Source: Serpula lacrymans var. lacrymans S7.9 (taxonomy: Eukaryota; Basidiomycota; Agaricomycetes; Boletales; Serpulaceae). Taken from it: a DNA stretch of 64,000 bases. A program made the position numbers and the translations under genes. Location of the stretch: assembly GCF_000218685.1 (NCBI RefSeq), contig NW_006763292.1:124001-188000 (forward strand), in the 5' to 3' direction. The notes beneath the pieces are model-generated. The model searched no databases, was not told the origin of the DNA, and saw only the letters and a program-made list of their open reading frames with translations. This document shows, in pieces, positions 9,894 through 20,439 of the stretch (the first letter of the stretch is position 1; every line of letters starts with the position of its first letter).

Positions 9894-10439
9894 GTCAGCA
9901 CTATCTGGATGTCTCCAGAGCACTTGCAGCTGCGGTTCTATTGGGATGGTGTGAAAATGTTGCCAAGAAACCTTGAGTTGTCCACCAGTTGCAACTTTCT
10001 TGACTTGATCATAGCGGGGTTTACCGCACTTTGCACATGCAGTGAGGTCCACAAAAGGACCTGTGTATGCTAAACATGAGTTAATACACATGACATGGAC
10101 AACTGAGTCCACCCCGCTTAGTTCAGCTACCCAATGTCTGACTTTCTCATAAGAAAACATCTTGCTTTCAGGATAGTATCAAAGAATAGCTCTGCAGACT
10201 GAGTTGTAAGTATTTTGTGGTACATTGTTGATAGCAAGGAATGTATCTAGGGACAGAAGAAAGTTAGGGTTATGACCAACCAAATATCACTCATGAAGTT
10301 TGTTATATCCCCAACTCCAAAGACTATTTACCTTTAAATTTTCTGGTGAGTAACGCCAAAAGACTAGAAAATATATCACGGACCTTGGTATTTGTAAATA
10401 CTGTAAAAAACTCGCAGGCTGCACACCGGCATCTCAGGA

Positions 10440-11549
10440 AACTCTTACCTGAGAGTTTACAGGCTCAAGTCGACTTCTTGAATTCACAATGTTCTGTGCG
10501 CACCAAGAAGACTGTCTTGTAAAGATTTTCTGAAGCGACAACCAGATTGTTGGTTGTAACAGAGATTGTTGGGATGGTAAGGTGAAAAAAGCATTAGTTG
10601 AACAACCGCTTAAAATGTTTGTGTAGGGTTTGGACATACCTGATGTTGAATTGGTAATCCAGTTTGGAGTGCCCAAATCCCTCACCAATTGGATGCAGAG
10701 AGCTGGTCGGGCAGCACGGCTCCATTCAATGCAAGGTCAAGCCATTTTGCTTGTTGAGGCCTCAGTGCTCCGTAAGGTAGGTGTTAGTGTGGTGGTCAAA
10801 GAAGAACCTTTGTCAGATGGAGAGTGTGTAGTAAAAGGAGAAAAAAAACCAACCTGGAGCTTGAAAACCCAGAAGAAGACCTACAGTTCAAGAAAAAAAT
10901 TGAGGCATCCTTGCGTAAATGGATCAAAACAAAAGGTTGTCGAAGGCTTGTTGCTAATAGGCATTTTGACAACCCACCAGGACAATCAGGTAAGGCAAGC
11001 TGTGCAGCTATCAATAAAGCAGGCAAAAAACCCATGCACACCATAACTCAAGAACCTGTGCAACGAACATTACAGCACTTGAGCCATGCCAATGCTGCAC
11101 TCCAGCATTGGTGTGCTCAAGTTTGGCGCCGTGACTTCTTATACTGTTCATTCACAGGTGATGTCCTTATCCCTGACCCCACATTGACGTCCCTTGCTTC
11201 AAACCACCTGTGGAAAACACTTGAAGAGATTCATGAGGGCCTGCTTGCACCTTGGGCACTTGTGGATTGATATGGGGAGGAAGCTTTGAAGGTGTTGGCT
11301 GATGTAAATCATCAGGACAAGGAGCTGCGGGAAGCAGCCAAGATAGAGAAGCGAGAGTTGAAGAGGCAGGCCACAGAAGCTGCAAAGTTGAAGAGGCAGG
11401 AGGAGGTCAGACGGAGGAGGATGCAAGAGTCATCAAGACGAAGAGCAGGGATGATACAAGGGCTATCCAAAAAAAGCCTCGCACAAGCCAGAAGGAAAAT
11501 GTACCCCTTCCAGGGTTCTCTCAGTAAGTTGTTGATTCTTCGAGTGTAA
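10440..11549 (+). pseudogene. RecQ-like ATP-dependent DNA helicase, C-terminal relic
   Basis: An exon ending at 10576 (TKKTVL-stop-RFSEATTRLLVV, then EIVGM) joins through a 50-bp GT-AG intron (10577-10626) to GLDIPDVELVIQFGVPKSLT and WMQRAGRAARLHS, the helicase motif V/VI region. After another likely intron or shift near 10775, the frame from about 10824 gives LRKWIKTKGCRRLV and FDNPPGQ, as in mushroom RecQ-type helicases, and continues past one TGA (11268) into a basic, Arg/Glu-rich coiled-coil tail ending at 11549. The N-terminal ATPase half is absent. Active relatives unwind DNA; this fragment cannot, because it lacks the nucleotide-binding motifs. Confidence 0.75.
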
Positions 11550-11887
11550 AGGTTGTGCATAGCCTCATGTATCTGTTAGATTTCATGCCAAGCTTGACAC
11601 TCTTGTCCCACAGACACCCTCACCGCAAACCGGCCCTTGTTTATACACCAACTGGCCTGTAGATAGACTGCCAGTGCACATTGCCGATCCATCCCCCTTC
11701 ACACCAAATGACTATAACTACACTATTTCATACACCGCACACTCCCCATTCACTCCCATTTCCCTTCGTAAGTCACAAGCGAGGAGGCCTTAGGTGTAAT
11801 ACTGAAGTACTTAGCATAATGTTGTGTAGTCATAGTCACACATAATATATATTTCATTTTTCTGCCTACACAGTGAAAATAACCAGC
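11550..11887. other. Short intergenic spacer, nothing recognised
   Basis: There is a Pro/Thr-rich-looking plus-strand frame at about 11600-11760 but no motif and no start codon that I would trust. Confidence 0.3.
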
Positions 11888-12095
11888 CTACCAAGTCTCC
11901 TCCATAGATCGCTTGTAATCACAGTTGTCCCACCAGTTCAACATTGTTTTGAGGGTGACAATGTTGAGTGCACCATTAGTAACGACATCTGGAATGATAT
12001 CTGCCTTGGTTTTAGCTGTACGACCCTCTACTTCAATGTGAACCTGTGAGCTTGTGTAGGCATCATGCAGACGCTCAAGGTCCTTCCCTTTGCTA

Positions 12096-12271
12096 GGATC
12101 TGTATGGGAGATGCCTCGTTGAAGGGGTTGGATTTGTGTCTCCAAGTGTTTTTAGACAGCTTGAAGTGTTGGCAGTGCAGGTGGGATCTGTATGGGAGAT
12201 GCCTCGTTGGAGGGGTTGGATTTGTGTCTCCAAGTGTTTTCAGACAGCTTGAAGTATTGGCAGTGCAGGTG
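12096..12271. repeat. 88-bp tandem duplication
   Basis: 12096-12183 and 12184-12271 are nearly identical direct copies beginning GGATCTGTATGGGAGATGCC, differing at about three positions. Because 88 is not a multiple of three, the duplication shifts the frame of the DUF6589 C-terminal segment on the minus strand. Confidence 0.9.
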
Positions 12272-12414
12272 CTCGATCTTTCATGAGATCTCAAGTAGCA
12301 TGAGCACCATGCACAGCGAATGTCACCTGCAAAAACTGTGTAATTGAAACACCTGCATAGAATAGAAATACTGACCTTACTTTCTTTGATGTTGTGCTCC
12401 TGGTCTTTGTCCAT

Positions 12415-13209
12415 CAGGAAAAATGGGGGTAGCTATATAGAGCTTTATAGCACTATAAGTACTCATAAAGCTGTTATAGTGGTCAAACCTGTTATAGAAC
12501 CTCTGCCATCTATAAAGCCTCATATAGCTCTATAAATGCTCTTATAGATGTTGGAAATTGTTGTGTGGCTGATAAAAAAAAAATTAACACAGACAGGATT
12601 TAAACTCTCAACCTCCTAGTCAGCTTTTGGGTGACTAAGCAATATAGCCAAACATCACATTTATCCACTACACCATGAAAGCTTATAAAATGTATTATAC
12701 AGGTATTATATATTGACCTTTCATGGACTTAGATTATTTTTTTACTCATTGTCACCACTTATATATTTGGATAAATCATTATTTTTATTTTATAAATATC
12801 AAAAATACAAACTACTGTTTCACTAATACAGGCTACATGATTAATTAGTACTGTAGAATTTATTAGCCCTTTTAAACACCTTGAACTATATTATAACTAT
12901 GACCTTTACAGCTATAGGAGCTATGTAGGCTACTATAGGCTATAAGAGCACTTATAGTATCTTGCCTATATTAATATACTTGACTCCAAACACTTCTGGC
13001 CTCTTTCTATTATTGAACAAATTTATTAGATTAATGCAGAATTTGAGGGAATTATAGATACTTCTCCCCTTGGTTAAAATTTTGCCCACTACTTTGCTAT
13101 AAGGGCTATAAGAGCTATGATTGCACTGATAGTACTATAGTTTCTATGAATTCATTTATATATATAGGTGGTGGCTATATAGCGCTATATAGCAAAAGGG
13201 TTTTTCCTG
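12415..13209. mobile_element. 795-bp MITE inserted in the DUF6589 gene
   Basis: The ends are inverted: CAGGAAAAA at 12415 and TTTTTCCTG ending at 13209, followed inward by related GCTATATAG motifs. AT flanks each end (12413-12414 and 13210-13211). Removing the element and one AT rejoins the conserved coding motif FAID-MDKDQEHN. The interior is very AT-rich with many CTATAAG/CTTATAG subterminal motifs in both orientations and no reading frame. Confidence 0.8.
12590..12690 (-). other. Weak tRNA-like remnant inside the MITE
   Basis: On the minus strand, GGTGTAGTGGATAAATG resembles box A and GAGTTTAAATCC resembles box B, about 70 bp apart, as in a tRNA with a long variable arm. Stems are not convincing. 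It may be chance or a decayed tRNA-derived fragment. Confidence 0.3.
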
Positions 13210-15462
13210 ATGTCTATAGCAAAGAATTGGTGTGGCAGGCCAGTGGTGTTCATTAGCCAGCATCTGTCTTGTATAAACTGCCTGTGTGCCTGTCAGTGCG
13301 CTGTCAATTCTGTTATAGTTGAGCAACTTACTTGACTTGGGGGGGCCATTTATGATAAATACATTGAAGAAGTTCGAGTATTTCAATTGTATACTTTGAG
13401 TTACCCCCTCCTGCGAAGCAAAAGAAAGCGAAAGAGTAGGTGAGGTAGTGATTGTTCCATAACTCCAATGTCTCCACTCTCGATGGCATCATGGAGGTCC
13501 AAATACCTCAACACATCACGGTTCCACATCACAGATTGACGGAATACCTGATCTTGCTTCTCAGCTGGCTGTAGTTTGATATCGTCGAGCACATCTGTTG
13601 ATGACAACTTTTGAATGATTGTTTCAGCTATTTGTTGTAATTCAGCTGGATTTTTACTTTGCAGCTCTGCTAAGCTATTGACCACTCCAATTACCTGCCA
13701 ACAAGTCCAAATGTGAGCCTCGGCAACATGAGTGATAGCGTCATGTAAGTTTTGATGAAACAGACCCGTGGTCTGTACATAGTTCAGTCCTTTGCGTTCC
13801 AGCAATGTGAATGCATGCATTAATCCACGACCAGCTATAGTTCCAAGGTATTGCTTATGGAGTGAATTGGCGAAGGCCATTTGTAAGTGGAACCAGCCAA
13901 ACACTGGGATGATCCAATCCATTTGGTCAAAAACATTATGATCCTGGGCACAAAACTTGTACAGGCCGCGGAGGAGCTCAATAGTGAGCTGGTCACCCAC
14001 CCATGGAATGACACGCTCCATGCCAGTTCAATGTTGTTCTTCGTCAGAATGCAGCCCAAGCTGCTTAAACCATTCTGTCAATAGTTTATTGTTCCCTTCA
14101 TAACTTGCTTCTTCGATATGGACTGTCCCGAGCATGTACTGTTGTGTAACATATGCTCGGCCAGAAGGAAGTTGTTGAATTGGCAGAGGAGGGGTGAACA
14201 CCAGATCATCTCGGTGTGAATAGGTTGCATGAATTCAGGACATTCAATCAAATACCGTAAAACACGGAATGTGTCTCAAACATGTCTTGAAGGTGTCGCT
14301 TCACATTCCAATGCAAAAATTTCAGATGTACTTAGGGGAGTTAGACGACCAGCTGCACGGTATTCCTGTAGTGTACAATTACACAGAGGAGCAATAGGTG
14401 GAGCATCTGGTTGGAAATATACAGTTGCTGCAGTCCCAGAGTCAAAATGGCTTTGGTTGTCGATACACTGTGAATATACACGAAATGGGATGTTGAGGTT
14501 GTCGTGGGATATGACAAATGGGTGGGATCTGACAAGGTGTCGAACCTTGTCCATTTGGTTGGAAGAAATAGACTTGAATGCACGCACTGACCAGCGATGA
14601 CTCATTGTAATGCCCTGAGAGCAAAGGAAGGTGGTGAGAAGCTTTGGCCACCTATTATGATGATGCGAGCGGGAAAACATTAGCTGAAAAATGATTGAGA
14701 TGATCACTTGGGTCAAATGAGAAAAGAAAGACATATAGAGACTGTAAAAGCACTCACGAAATCTGTATTTTGCCCAGAGTTTTGTTTCTCTTGTGTAGGG
14801 GTTCTTGTTAGTCGCTGAAGGAGCTCCCACAGCTTGGGTGTGCCTCCAAAGCCAGGACTCTGGAGTTTGAGGACCAAGTCGTCAATTAGCAGGCTGGTAA
14901 GACCCTCTTCACTGACATCTTTGGGCGGGCACTTTGCTAACTCCTGTATGCTATTTAATTCTCTTTCAATAGCTTCCCTAACACATGAGAAGGCAAATGC
15001 CTCGAGTACATCCTTTCCCACAGTTGCACGCGCATTGTGAGTGCCCTTGGTCTGGGGTGGTTTATGCCAGCGGGCCAGTATCACTGGAAGCTCATCACTT
15101 ACCATGAGAGCTGTCCTTTCATAGCGGATCTCAGGGTCCGTGATGCAGTTGTAGTCGCCCAAGCTGAGATAATCTAAGAATAAGGGAAGATTGAGCCCAA
15201 GCATGTTCATGTATTCCAGCACCAAGCGAACTTTGGAAGCAGGAGTGCCGGTGAGTTGTGTCTTGAGTTGAGATGTGTATTGTAGCTGGACAGGGCGTAT
15301 ATTTAAGTTCTCTGGGTCACTACTGGGCTCTGTATCAGTGGATGATAATGAATTGTGTGTATTATTGACCGCTGAGGGGGCAAATGGATTGTTGTCGTCC
15401 TCGAAAAAAGCCTCACCGCTATTGCAATTAGACAGGCTCTCACATTCAGTGGGATCGATCAT

Positions 15463-16049
15463 GGTTCGAAAGATAAGATAAAATTTCGATTTGTAAGCTA
15501 CTGCTCGGTTCTTGTAACAACGTTGCCGAACGCAGCCGTCGGACAGGTGTGACTCGATGCACTCGTCACCTATCAAAAGTCACCAGACGCTAGGACGTTC
15601 CCTCCTAGCTCTGGTCACGAGACTAGCAAAATACAGGCCTGAGGGGGGATCACATGTCTGCGGGCGGGTCCAACTAGAATTGTATAAACTTCGTTTTTTT
15701 TTAAAAACTCGAATTATTTATTCAACGAGAACTTGTGCTTCGGTGAGATATCCGGTACTATTTCCTGTGACCAAGGCGAAAACAGACCTGGCAACCTACG
15801 TACGGTACCAGGAGCTGAACAGTCCTGATATCAAAGGAAGAAGAAGACTCAAATAATACATTGACAATAATATTTCAAGGATTGAGAGGGTCATTTTCGT
15901 ATTTAGATAGATACAGAACAATACATTTGTCTTGATGTTTTGATTCGTTCTATATCGACCTGTATTTTGCGGCTTTCGGCTGGGGTTGAAAACTTAAGCT
16001 GGCAAAACTTTTGTCGACTTTTTTGTTCAGATTTCCTGTAAAAAAAAAA
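15463..16049 (+). promoter_or_regulatory. Intergenic region between two divergent genes
   Basis: This interval separates the minus-strand DUF6589 start from the plus-strand FAR1-like gene and must hold the promoter of the latter. It contains A/T tracts (around 15695-15715) and an A-run directly before the FAR1-like start codon at 16050. No TATA box can be assigned with confidence. Its GC content is visibly higher than that of the surrounding repeats. Confidence 0.4.
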
Positions 16050-17427
16050 ATGAGTTTCCAGCATTTCAGGCTCGGGCAACTGGCGATGTCCCAGCCTTTG
16101 CCTCCACATTTGCAGCAGAACCAGCCTTCTTCTTATTCCCAAAATGTTCCTTCTGTCAGCTCGACGTCCACTACCGTAGCCTCGACGTCGACGGCGGCAT
16201 CGGCAACGTCTTTGAAACCAGGCTTGTCTAGGGCACCGTACGGCTCAGGTGATTCAGACGATGGTTATACGCTCATTTTTCCTTCCATTACGGCGTTTCA
16301 CGACTGGCGCAGACAGGAAGAAGAAACGCAGATGGTCGAGTTCGTGAAGGGAGACACCCATGGTAGTAAAGCTGTTCCGCCTCGTTTCAAGGACCACACA
16401 AAGCTCGTTTGTGCTCGCCATTCAAGGAGTGGACGCAAAAAGTATGTCAAGAAGCATCCTGAAAGAGTCAGAAAGATTCCTAGCAGAAAGGTATGTGCCG
16501 TCGAGTGAACAAAATGCGTTGCAGTTTTCGAACAAGCACTGCTAATGTCTTCGTTGGCCAGGATAGCTTGAAGGACAGGGTTGCCAGGCATCCATAAGCT
16601 ATAAGACATACTTTGACACAGAAGACGTACGCGCTTGCTGTGAGTCTCATTGATGTTTCAAAGTACTGGTCGTCGATCTCATCATCTCACTAGATATATC
16701 AGAACACTCTCATCCCATCGGATTAGCGAATCTCCCATTCACTCGACGAGGTCGACGGGTTGCTGTGCAAGAAGGGAAGGAACGCTCAAAGCGCAGCTCT
16801 CAACCTGCTTCGTCTTCAGTGGCACCTGAAGGACCCTCAGTAGGGAGTGGTTCGCCTATGCCTACTCCCTCAGTTTCTACCATGAACTCGGGTGCCAGCG
16901 GTGATCCATCCTCTATGTCACTTTCGCAGCAGCAGCAGCGACACATGCCACAGTATCCACCCAACATATCGCAGTTCCCCCAGCATTTCCAACCCTATCA
17001 GCAATCTCCACATGCTCCCGCGCCATATCAACAGATGCCTCCTCCCGCGACAAATGCTCCCTCCGAGCGAGAACGCTGGGACCGCATGAGCGTGCTTTTC
17101 ACATCCATCCGCGATCACGCACGTGCATTCGAGTACCCTGGCTCAAGCATCGCCGCTCTCGAAAGCGTCCTTATTCGCCTGTATCTCGAAAGCCCTATGG
17201 GAGTCGTTAGCGGCAGCGGCACTGGTCTCGGTGCCTTGGGCATCAGTATGCATGGCGGCGGTCCACATATTCAGCACGGACAGGGACAAGGACAGGGCCA
17301 TGGACTCGGAGTTCATGGTGTGCATCCCGGTGCGCAGGGGCACGATGGATCTGCTCCTCATGATGCGTCTGGAGGTGTAACTCAAGTGAATGGCGGAATG
17401 GAGAACAATATGGATGGTGGCACCTAA
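16050..17427 (+). CDS. FAR1-like zinc-finger protein (411 aa), three exons, intact
   Basis: Exons 16050-16490, 16579-16639 and 16694-17427 join by GT-AG introns of 88 and 54 bp to a continuous 412-codon frame ending in TAA. After a Ser/Thr-rich N-terminus (residues 1 to about 65), residues about 75-185 form the finger: FPSITAFHDWRRQEEETQMV, KLVCARHSRSGRKKYVKKHP, then GCQASISYKTYF and CYISEHSHPIG. The Cys/His spacing C-X27-C-X22-H-X-H matches the FAR1/WRKY-GCM1 type DNA-binding domain. The C-terminal half is Gln/Pro/Gly-rich and contains a short run of Gln and a Gly-His repeat (GQGQGQGHG). No MULE transposase or SWIM domain follows, so it may be a domesticated DNA-binding protein or a transcription factor acting in the nucleus. 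The ATG at 16050 follows an A-run and opens MSFQHFRLGQ. It is the only gene here with an unbroken spliced frame and GC-rich codon use, so I think it is a live host gene. DNA binding is inferred. Confidence 0.8.
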
Positions 17428-17945
17428 GGTAATAGTCATTTCTAACACGGTGTTATACATTAGGACTGGTGATTATAATTTAGAAGAAGAACATCACCAT
17501 GTTACCATTTGATGTATAATTCAAGTCTTAGACTCGCCGTGGCGTTGCCGCGGGAGGGAACCTGTAGCACCAGTTCCTGTACTGTCGTTCCCCACCATTT
17601 CGGATGCTACTGAGCATTCGGACGTCACATACTCACATCTCCTGATAAGATAGGCCTCATCCACAATCGACGCCATCACATGACGTGACTTGGCCTGTGA
17701 CAGCCAGTGTTACTCTCACTGCAACTTAGGAATTATGCACACAATGATTTATATATCTTCTGTATATAACTCCCTAAGAATGCATTCTGGAAGGACACAA
17801 TGTTCATGATATTTCTTTAAAGCCCATCCTGCCTGCTTCCCATTGAGGCCCTTCTTGTATGCATCAATGAATCTGCATGATCATGTATAATATCTGCCAG
17901 TGGATGGTGTTGTTGAGTAATATTAAATGAATAAGGTGGAGATAT
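17428..17945. other. 3' flank of the FAR1-like gene
   Basis: GC content stays high to about 17720 and then falls. No reading frame with motifs is seen; it is probably 3' UTR and spacer. A poly(A) signal could not be assigned. Confidence 0.4.
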
Positions 17946-18657
17946 AATGCTCACCGTCGCATGGTGTCAAGAGGCACTGATTCCAAGGCTGCAAGGATGT
18001 TACATTCTAGATCAGCTTCCTTTGATGAAGCAGGGTATTGTTGGTAAATGTGCTTTGCAAAGCCCCAACATTGCTCAATAAAGTTGAGTTCACAGTGGAA
18101 TTTGGGAATGAATATTACAGTAAAGCCTCGGGCTTTGCATGTCATCTCCAGTAATGATTCAATCTGTGCAAAATCAGGTTAATTAAACAAGATGTGCCAG
18201 CAACAACAATTAGTGACCCCTTTTGCACACTTGAAGTCTGGACATTGAGCACGGAAATTTGACTGCAACAAAACCATGCTTGCTGAGAATGATAGCCATG
18301 CCTTTGAAAAACCCAGCTTGTGGATGTCCAGGCTCAAAATAAAGTGACTGCTTTGTGCCATCAGCAAATGTTGCTCCCTCCATGTGAACCTTTGTTTTTG
18401 AGGGCTTCCCATTTGGGCTGTACACTGGTTTCCCATTATCATCTCGGACATTAACATCAACACCCCAGTTACTATCTGGCTTTGATGCAAACTTGGGCAT
18501 GTGCCTTGCAGATAGGGCACCATTTGCTCGCTTCAGGTGAGTTTTGGCATTGTTGTAAACAAAGATATGCTCCTTGTCTGGATAGTGCTTCTCCACAATA
18601 TCTATTGCTTTGTTTGCCTAAGCAAGGATCTCATCATTGGTGAAATAACCTTCAAAC
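17946..18657 (-). pseudogene. C-terminal half of a DDE transposase, catalytic Asp lost
   Basis: From 18657 the frame reads FEGYFTNDEILA-stop-ANKA, then EKHYPDKEHIFVYNNAKTH, ALSARHMPKFASKPDSNWGV, GATFADGTKQSLYFEPGHPQ, and after a frameshift CKARGFTVIFIPKFHCELNF followed by IEQCWGFAKHIY. The second catalytic residue, expected as D in VYDNA, is N here (codon near 18554). Stops: TAG at 18618 (from CAG) and TAA at 18179 (from CAA). The frame ends at MRR where a GTGAGC donor follows. This family is widespread in Agaricomycetes, and ELNFIEQCWG resembles the third motif of Tc1/mariner-like transposases. Superfamily placement is by resemblance. Confidence 0.72.
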
Positions 18658-18781
18658 TTTAAAGGTGCTCTTCACCGAAAGAAGAGCAACAAAGAAAATA
18701 AGGAAAATGTGTGGTCATTTCATTGGACTATAGGTTCTATGCATACTGACATAACACTCATAGATACTGCCCTCAGACACC

Positions 18782-19585
18782 ATGATTTCACCTCCTGCAA
18801 GTCCTCAAAAGAAAAGATGTAGGCTTTTCAGAGCCATCAGCACTCAATTAGCTTTGTTTACATCCCAAAGAGCAAACTCACCTGCACATCCAACCATCCC
18901 AGAAGTGTCAACTAAGGCCAACCTGAACATAGTACAAGGGTCAGAGGCAGCTCCAACAGTGCCGATGAATGCCAGTGATGATCACATGAGGGAAATGGAA
19001 ATGAATGGATGTGCAGAGGCTGTGATACAAGATAATGCCAGTATGATGACTCAGGGTGAGCAACAGGCTACAGAGCCAATTGATAGCTCACCTCATATAG
19101 TCTTGCATCACAATACAGTGGTTTCATCAATTGGAGTATTTGAGCCTCCACCATCTATCAAAGAAGCTACTTTAGCTTTAGATGACCTCAAAACAATATT
19201 GAGGCCACCAAGACATAGTGGGAGAGGATACAAAGACCCAGAGTTTGATCTACTCTTCTGTAGTTGCTTGGAAGGCATGCAACAGTTTCTGTGGATATAT
19301 GTTGGCTCCACATCAGAAAAACAAAGATGCTGGCAGGCTGCATCTTCAAGGATGGCAAAAAACCTTGAAAAGGGTCCATATTATGCACGGAGGCTGCAAG
19401 ACTGGATACATGGATTTATCAATGATTGTGAACAGCTGCCTGTGATCCTGTATGGCACCTGGAATGAAAGCATATTAAGGGTGAGGGGGCATCTCAAATG
19501 GTCGCTGACATGGTCTCTGCCGACCAGGGTTGGTTGAGGTCACCTAATGGCAAAGAACAAGTGCGTGTTGTCTTCAAAGCTGCCC
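18782..19585 (+). pseudogene. N-terminal and middle part of the same DDE transposase family, internally deleted
   Basis: The frame starts at the ATG at 18782 (MISPPASPQKKRC). It includes LDDLKTILRPPRHSGRGYKD and a helical region with YYARRLQDWIHGFINDCEQL and YGTWNES. It then jumps, with a frame change near 19485, to GASQMVADMVSADQGWLRSP and GKEQVRVVFKA. In the full-length family a long segment with the first catalytic Asp separates these two blocks, so a deletion has removed it. This fragment ends where the inverted neighbour (17946-18657) begins in protein order. It is not functional. Confidence 0.7.
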
Positions 19586-20439
19586 AACCACCAAGGTTGG
19601 TGAGCTGTTTTAGTTTACACTTTGGCATTGTGTACTTCAACACAGAATCCTCAGCGCTCAGCAGCACAACACGTGACAATGCAATGTGGCTGAATTTTCA
19701 GTCATATTTGTCACAAGATGTCTATCTCTTTTTACACAACATTGTTTTTCAAGATTCTACTTGCAACAATCTACTTATATTTACTGCACGCAGCTTTTCT
19801 CGCAAAGGAAAAATCTAAATAATTTGACTGGAATGAGAAGATAGCAATTTCTCTCATTTGTCTTGAAGTGTAACACTTTTGTCACGTGATGGTGTTGATT
19901 GTGGATGAGGTCTATCTTACCTGCAAACTGGCACAACAGGCGTGATTTCTGCGTGACAGGTTAAAAATGCGGGACTCACTATAGCACAGTCCTCAGGGCA
20001 CCCTGCGTAGATGAAATTTTTCATGGTATGATACAGCATCATTATCGCTATTGGTGTCCCATACGGTTCTTGAATGCAGGATTTGGACAGACACGTTACA
20101 AGTATGTTGATGCGAAAAAGTATGCTTTATAGAAATATTGTAAAGCAATGATTGGCAATAAAGTACTTTTAGGTATTTGAACATTCATTATGCACTGCAA
20201 ATGAAAGTCAAATGAGAGTACACTACAGTAATATATTGTCAATGCAGGATCAAATGAGGTGATGAAATGTAATGAAACTATAGAAAATTAGTAAAAAACT
20301 GCAAAAGTGAAAGGAGGAGCAAGTATGAAGGAACCAAGATGTTCAAAAGGCCGATATCTCTTGGGAGAAGTGAGTGGCGGCGGAAGGATCAGAACAGGAG
20401 TGTTTGTTGGCAACAATTCCACCACACCATTTGCAATGG
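19586..20439. other. Unrecognised sequence downstream of the transposase fragment
   Basis: No reading frame with motifs. There is a short Ser/Thr-rich plus-strand frame to 19818 that I cannot assign. Confidence 0.3.

Larger units (their letters stand above)
7725..10160 (-). pseudogene. Plavaka-type (CACTA superfamily) transposase, interrupted copy 1
   Basis: Reading down the minus strand, the frame gives MCINSCLAYTGPF with a Cys pair (CAKCGKPRYD), then HTIPIEPQLQVLWRHPDSAD, then after a solo LTR the core (9475-8700) with VLMISLDSAQLFQNK, PGGFIPGPIKPKILDSFIF and GLVYCNGFVGYHGKN, and after a second insertion MHLIALNIPDLL, LPGSFDCPRQNPAEKI and YKAWEFFLYIYGLCP. The C-terminal part around 7960-7860 has GNLGQEFHQPSNLYANLSQR. 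These blocks occur in the order known for Plavaka transposases. Besides the two insertions there is at least one internal stop (after FELLYYQQ) and a frameshift near the C-terminus. The 5' exons upstream of 10160 are not recognisable. This copy is inactive. Confidence 0.85.
11888..15462 (-). pseudogene. DUF6589-type gene, broken by an inserted element and point changes
   Basis: The likely start is the ATG at 15462 (MIDPTECESLSNCNSGEAFF). Exon 1 runs to 14758, a 74-bp intron follows (14757-14684), and exon 2 begins at 14683. Motifs in order: VISHDNLNIPFRVYSQ, NQSHFDSGTAATVYF, MLGTVHIEEASYEGNNK, ERVIPWVGDQLTIELLRGL, IPVFGWFHLQMAFANSLHKQ, MWNRDVLRYLDL, then NSKYTIEILELLQ and WLMNTTGLPHQFFAID. 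These are characteristic of DUF6589 proteins, which are abundant in Agaricomycetes and have no established function. The frame has TGA at 14276 and 14028 (both explainable from CGA), a one-base indel between them, and is cut at codons FAID/MDKDQEHNIKE by a MITE (12415-13209). The C-terminal part resumes at 12414 and ends near 11888, carrying an 88-bp duplication. Confidence 0.82.

Noticed and set aside
15557..15856. 100-codon plus-strand ORF upstream of the FAR1-like gene
   Set aside because: It overlaps the presumed divergent promoter region, has no motif, and its composition is not protein-like.
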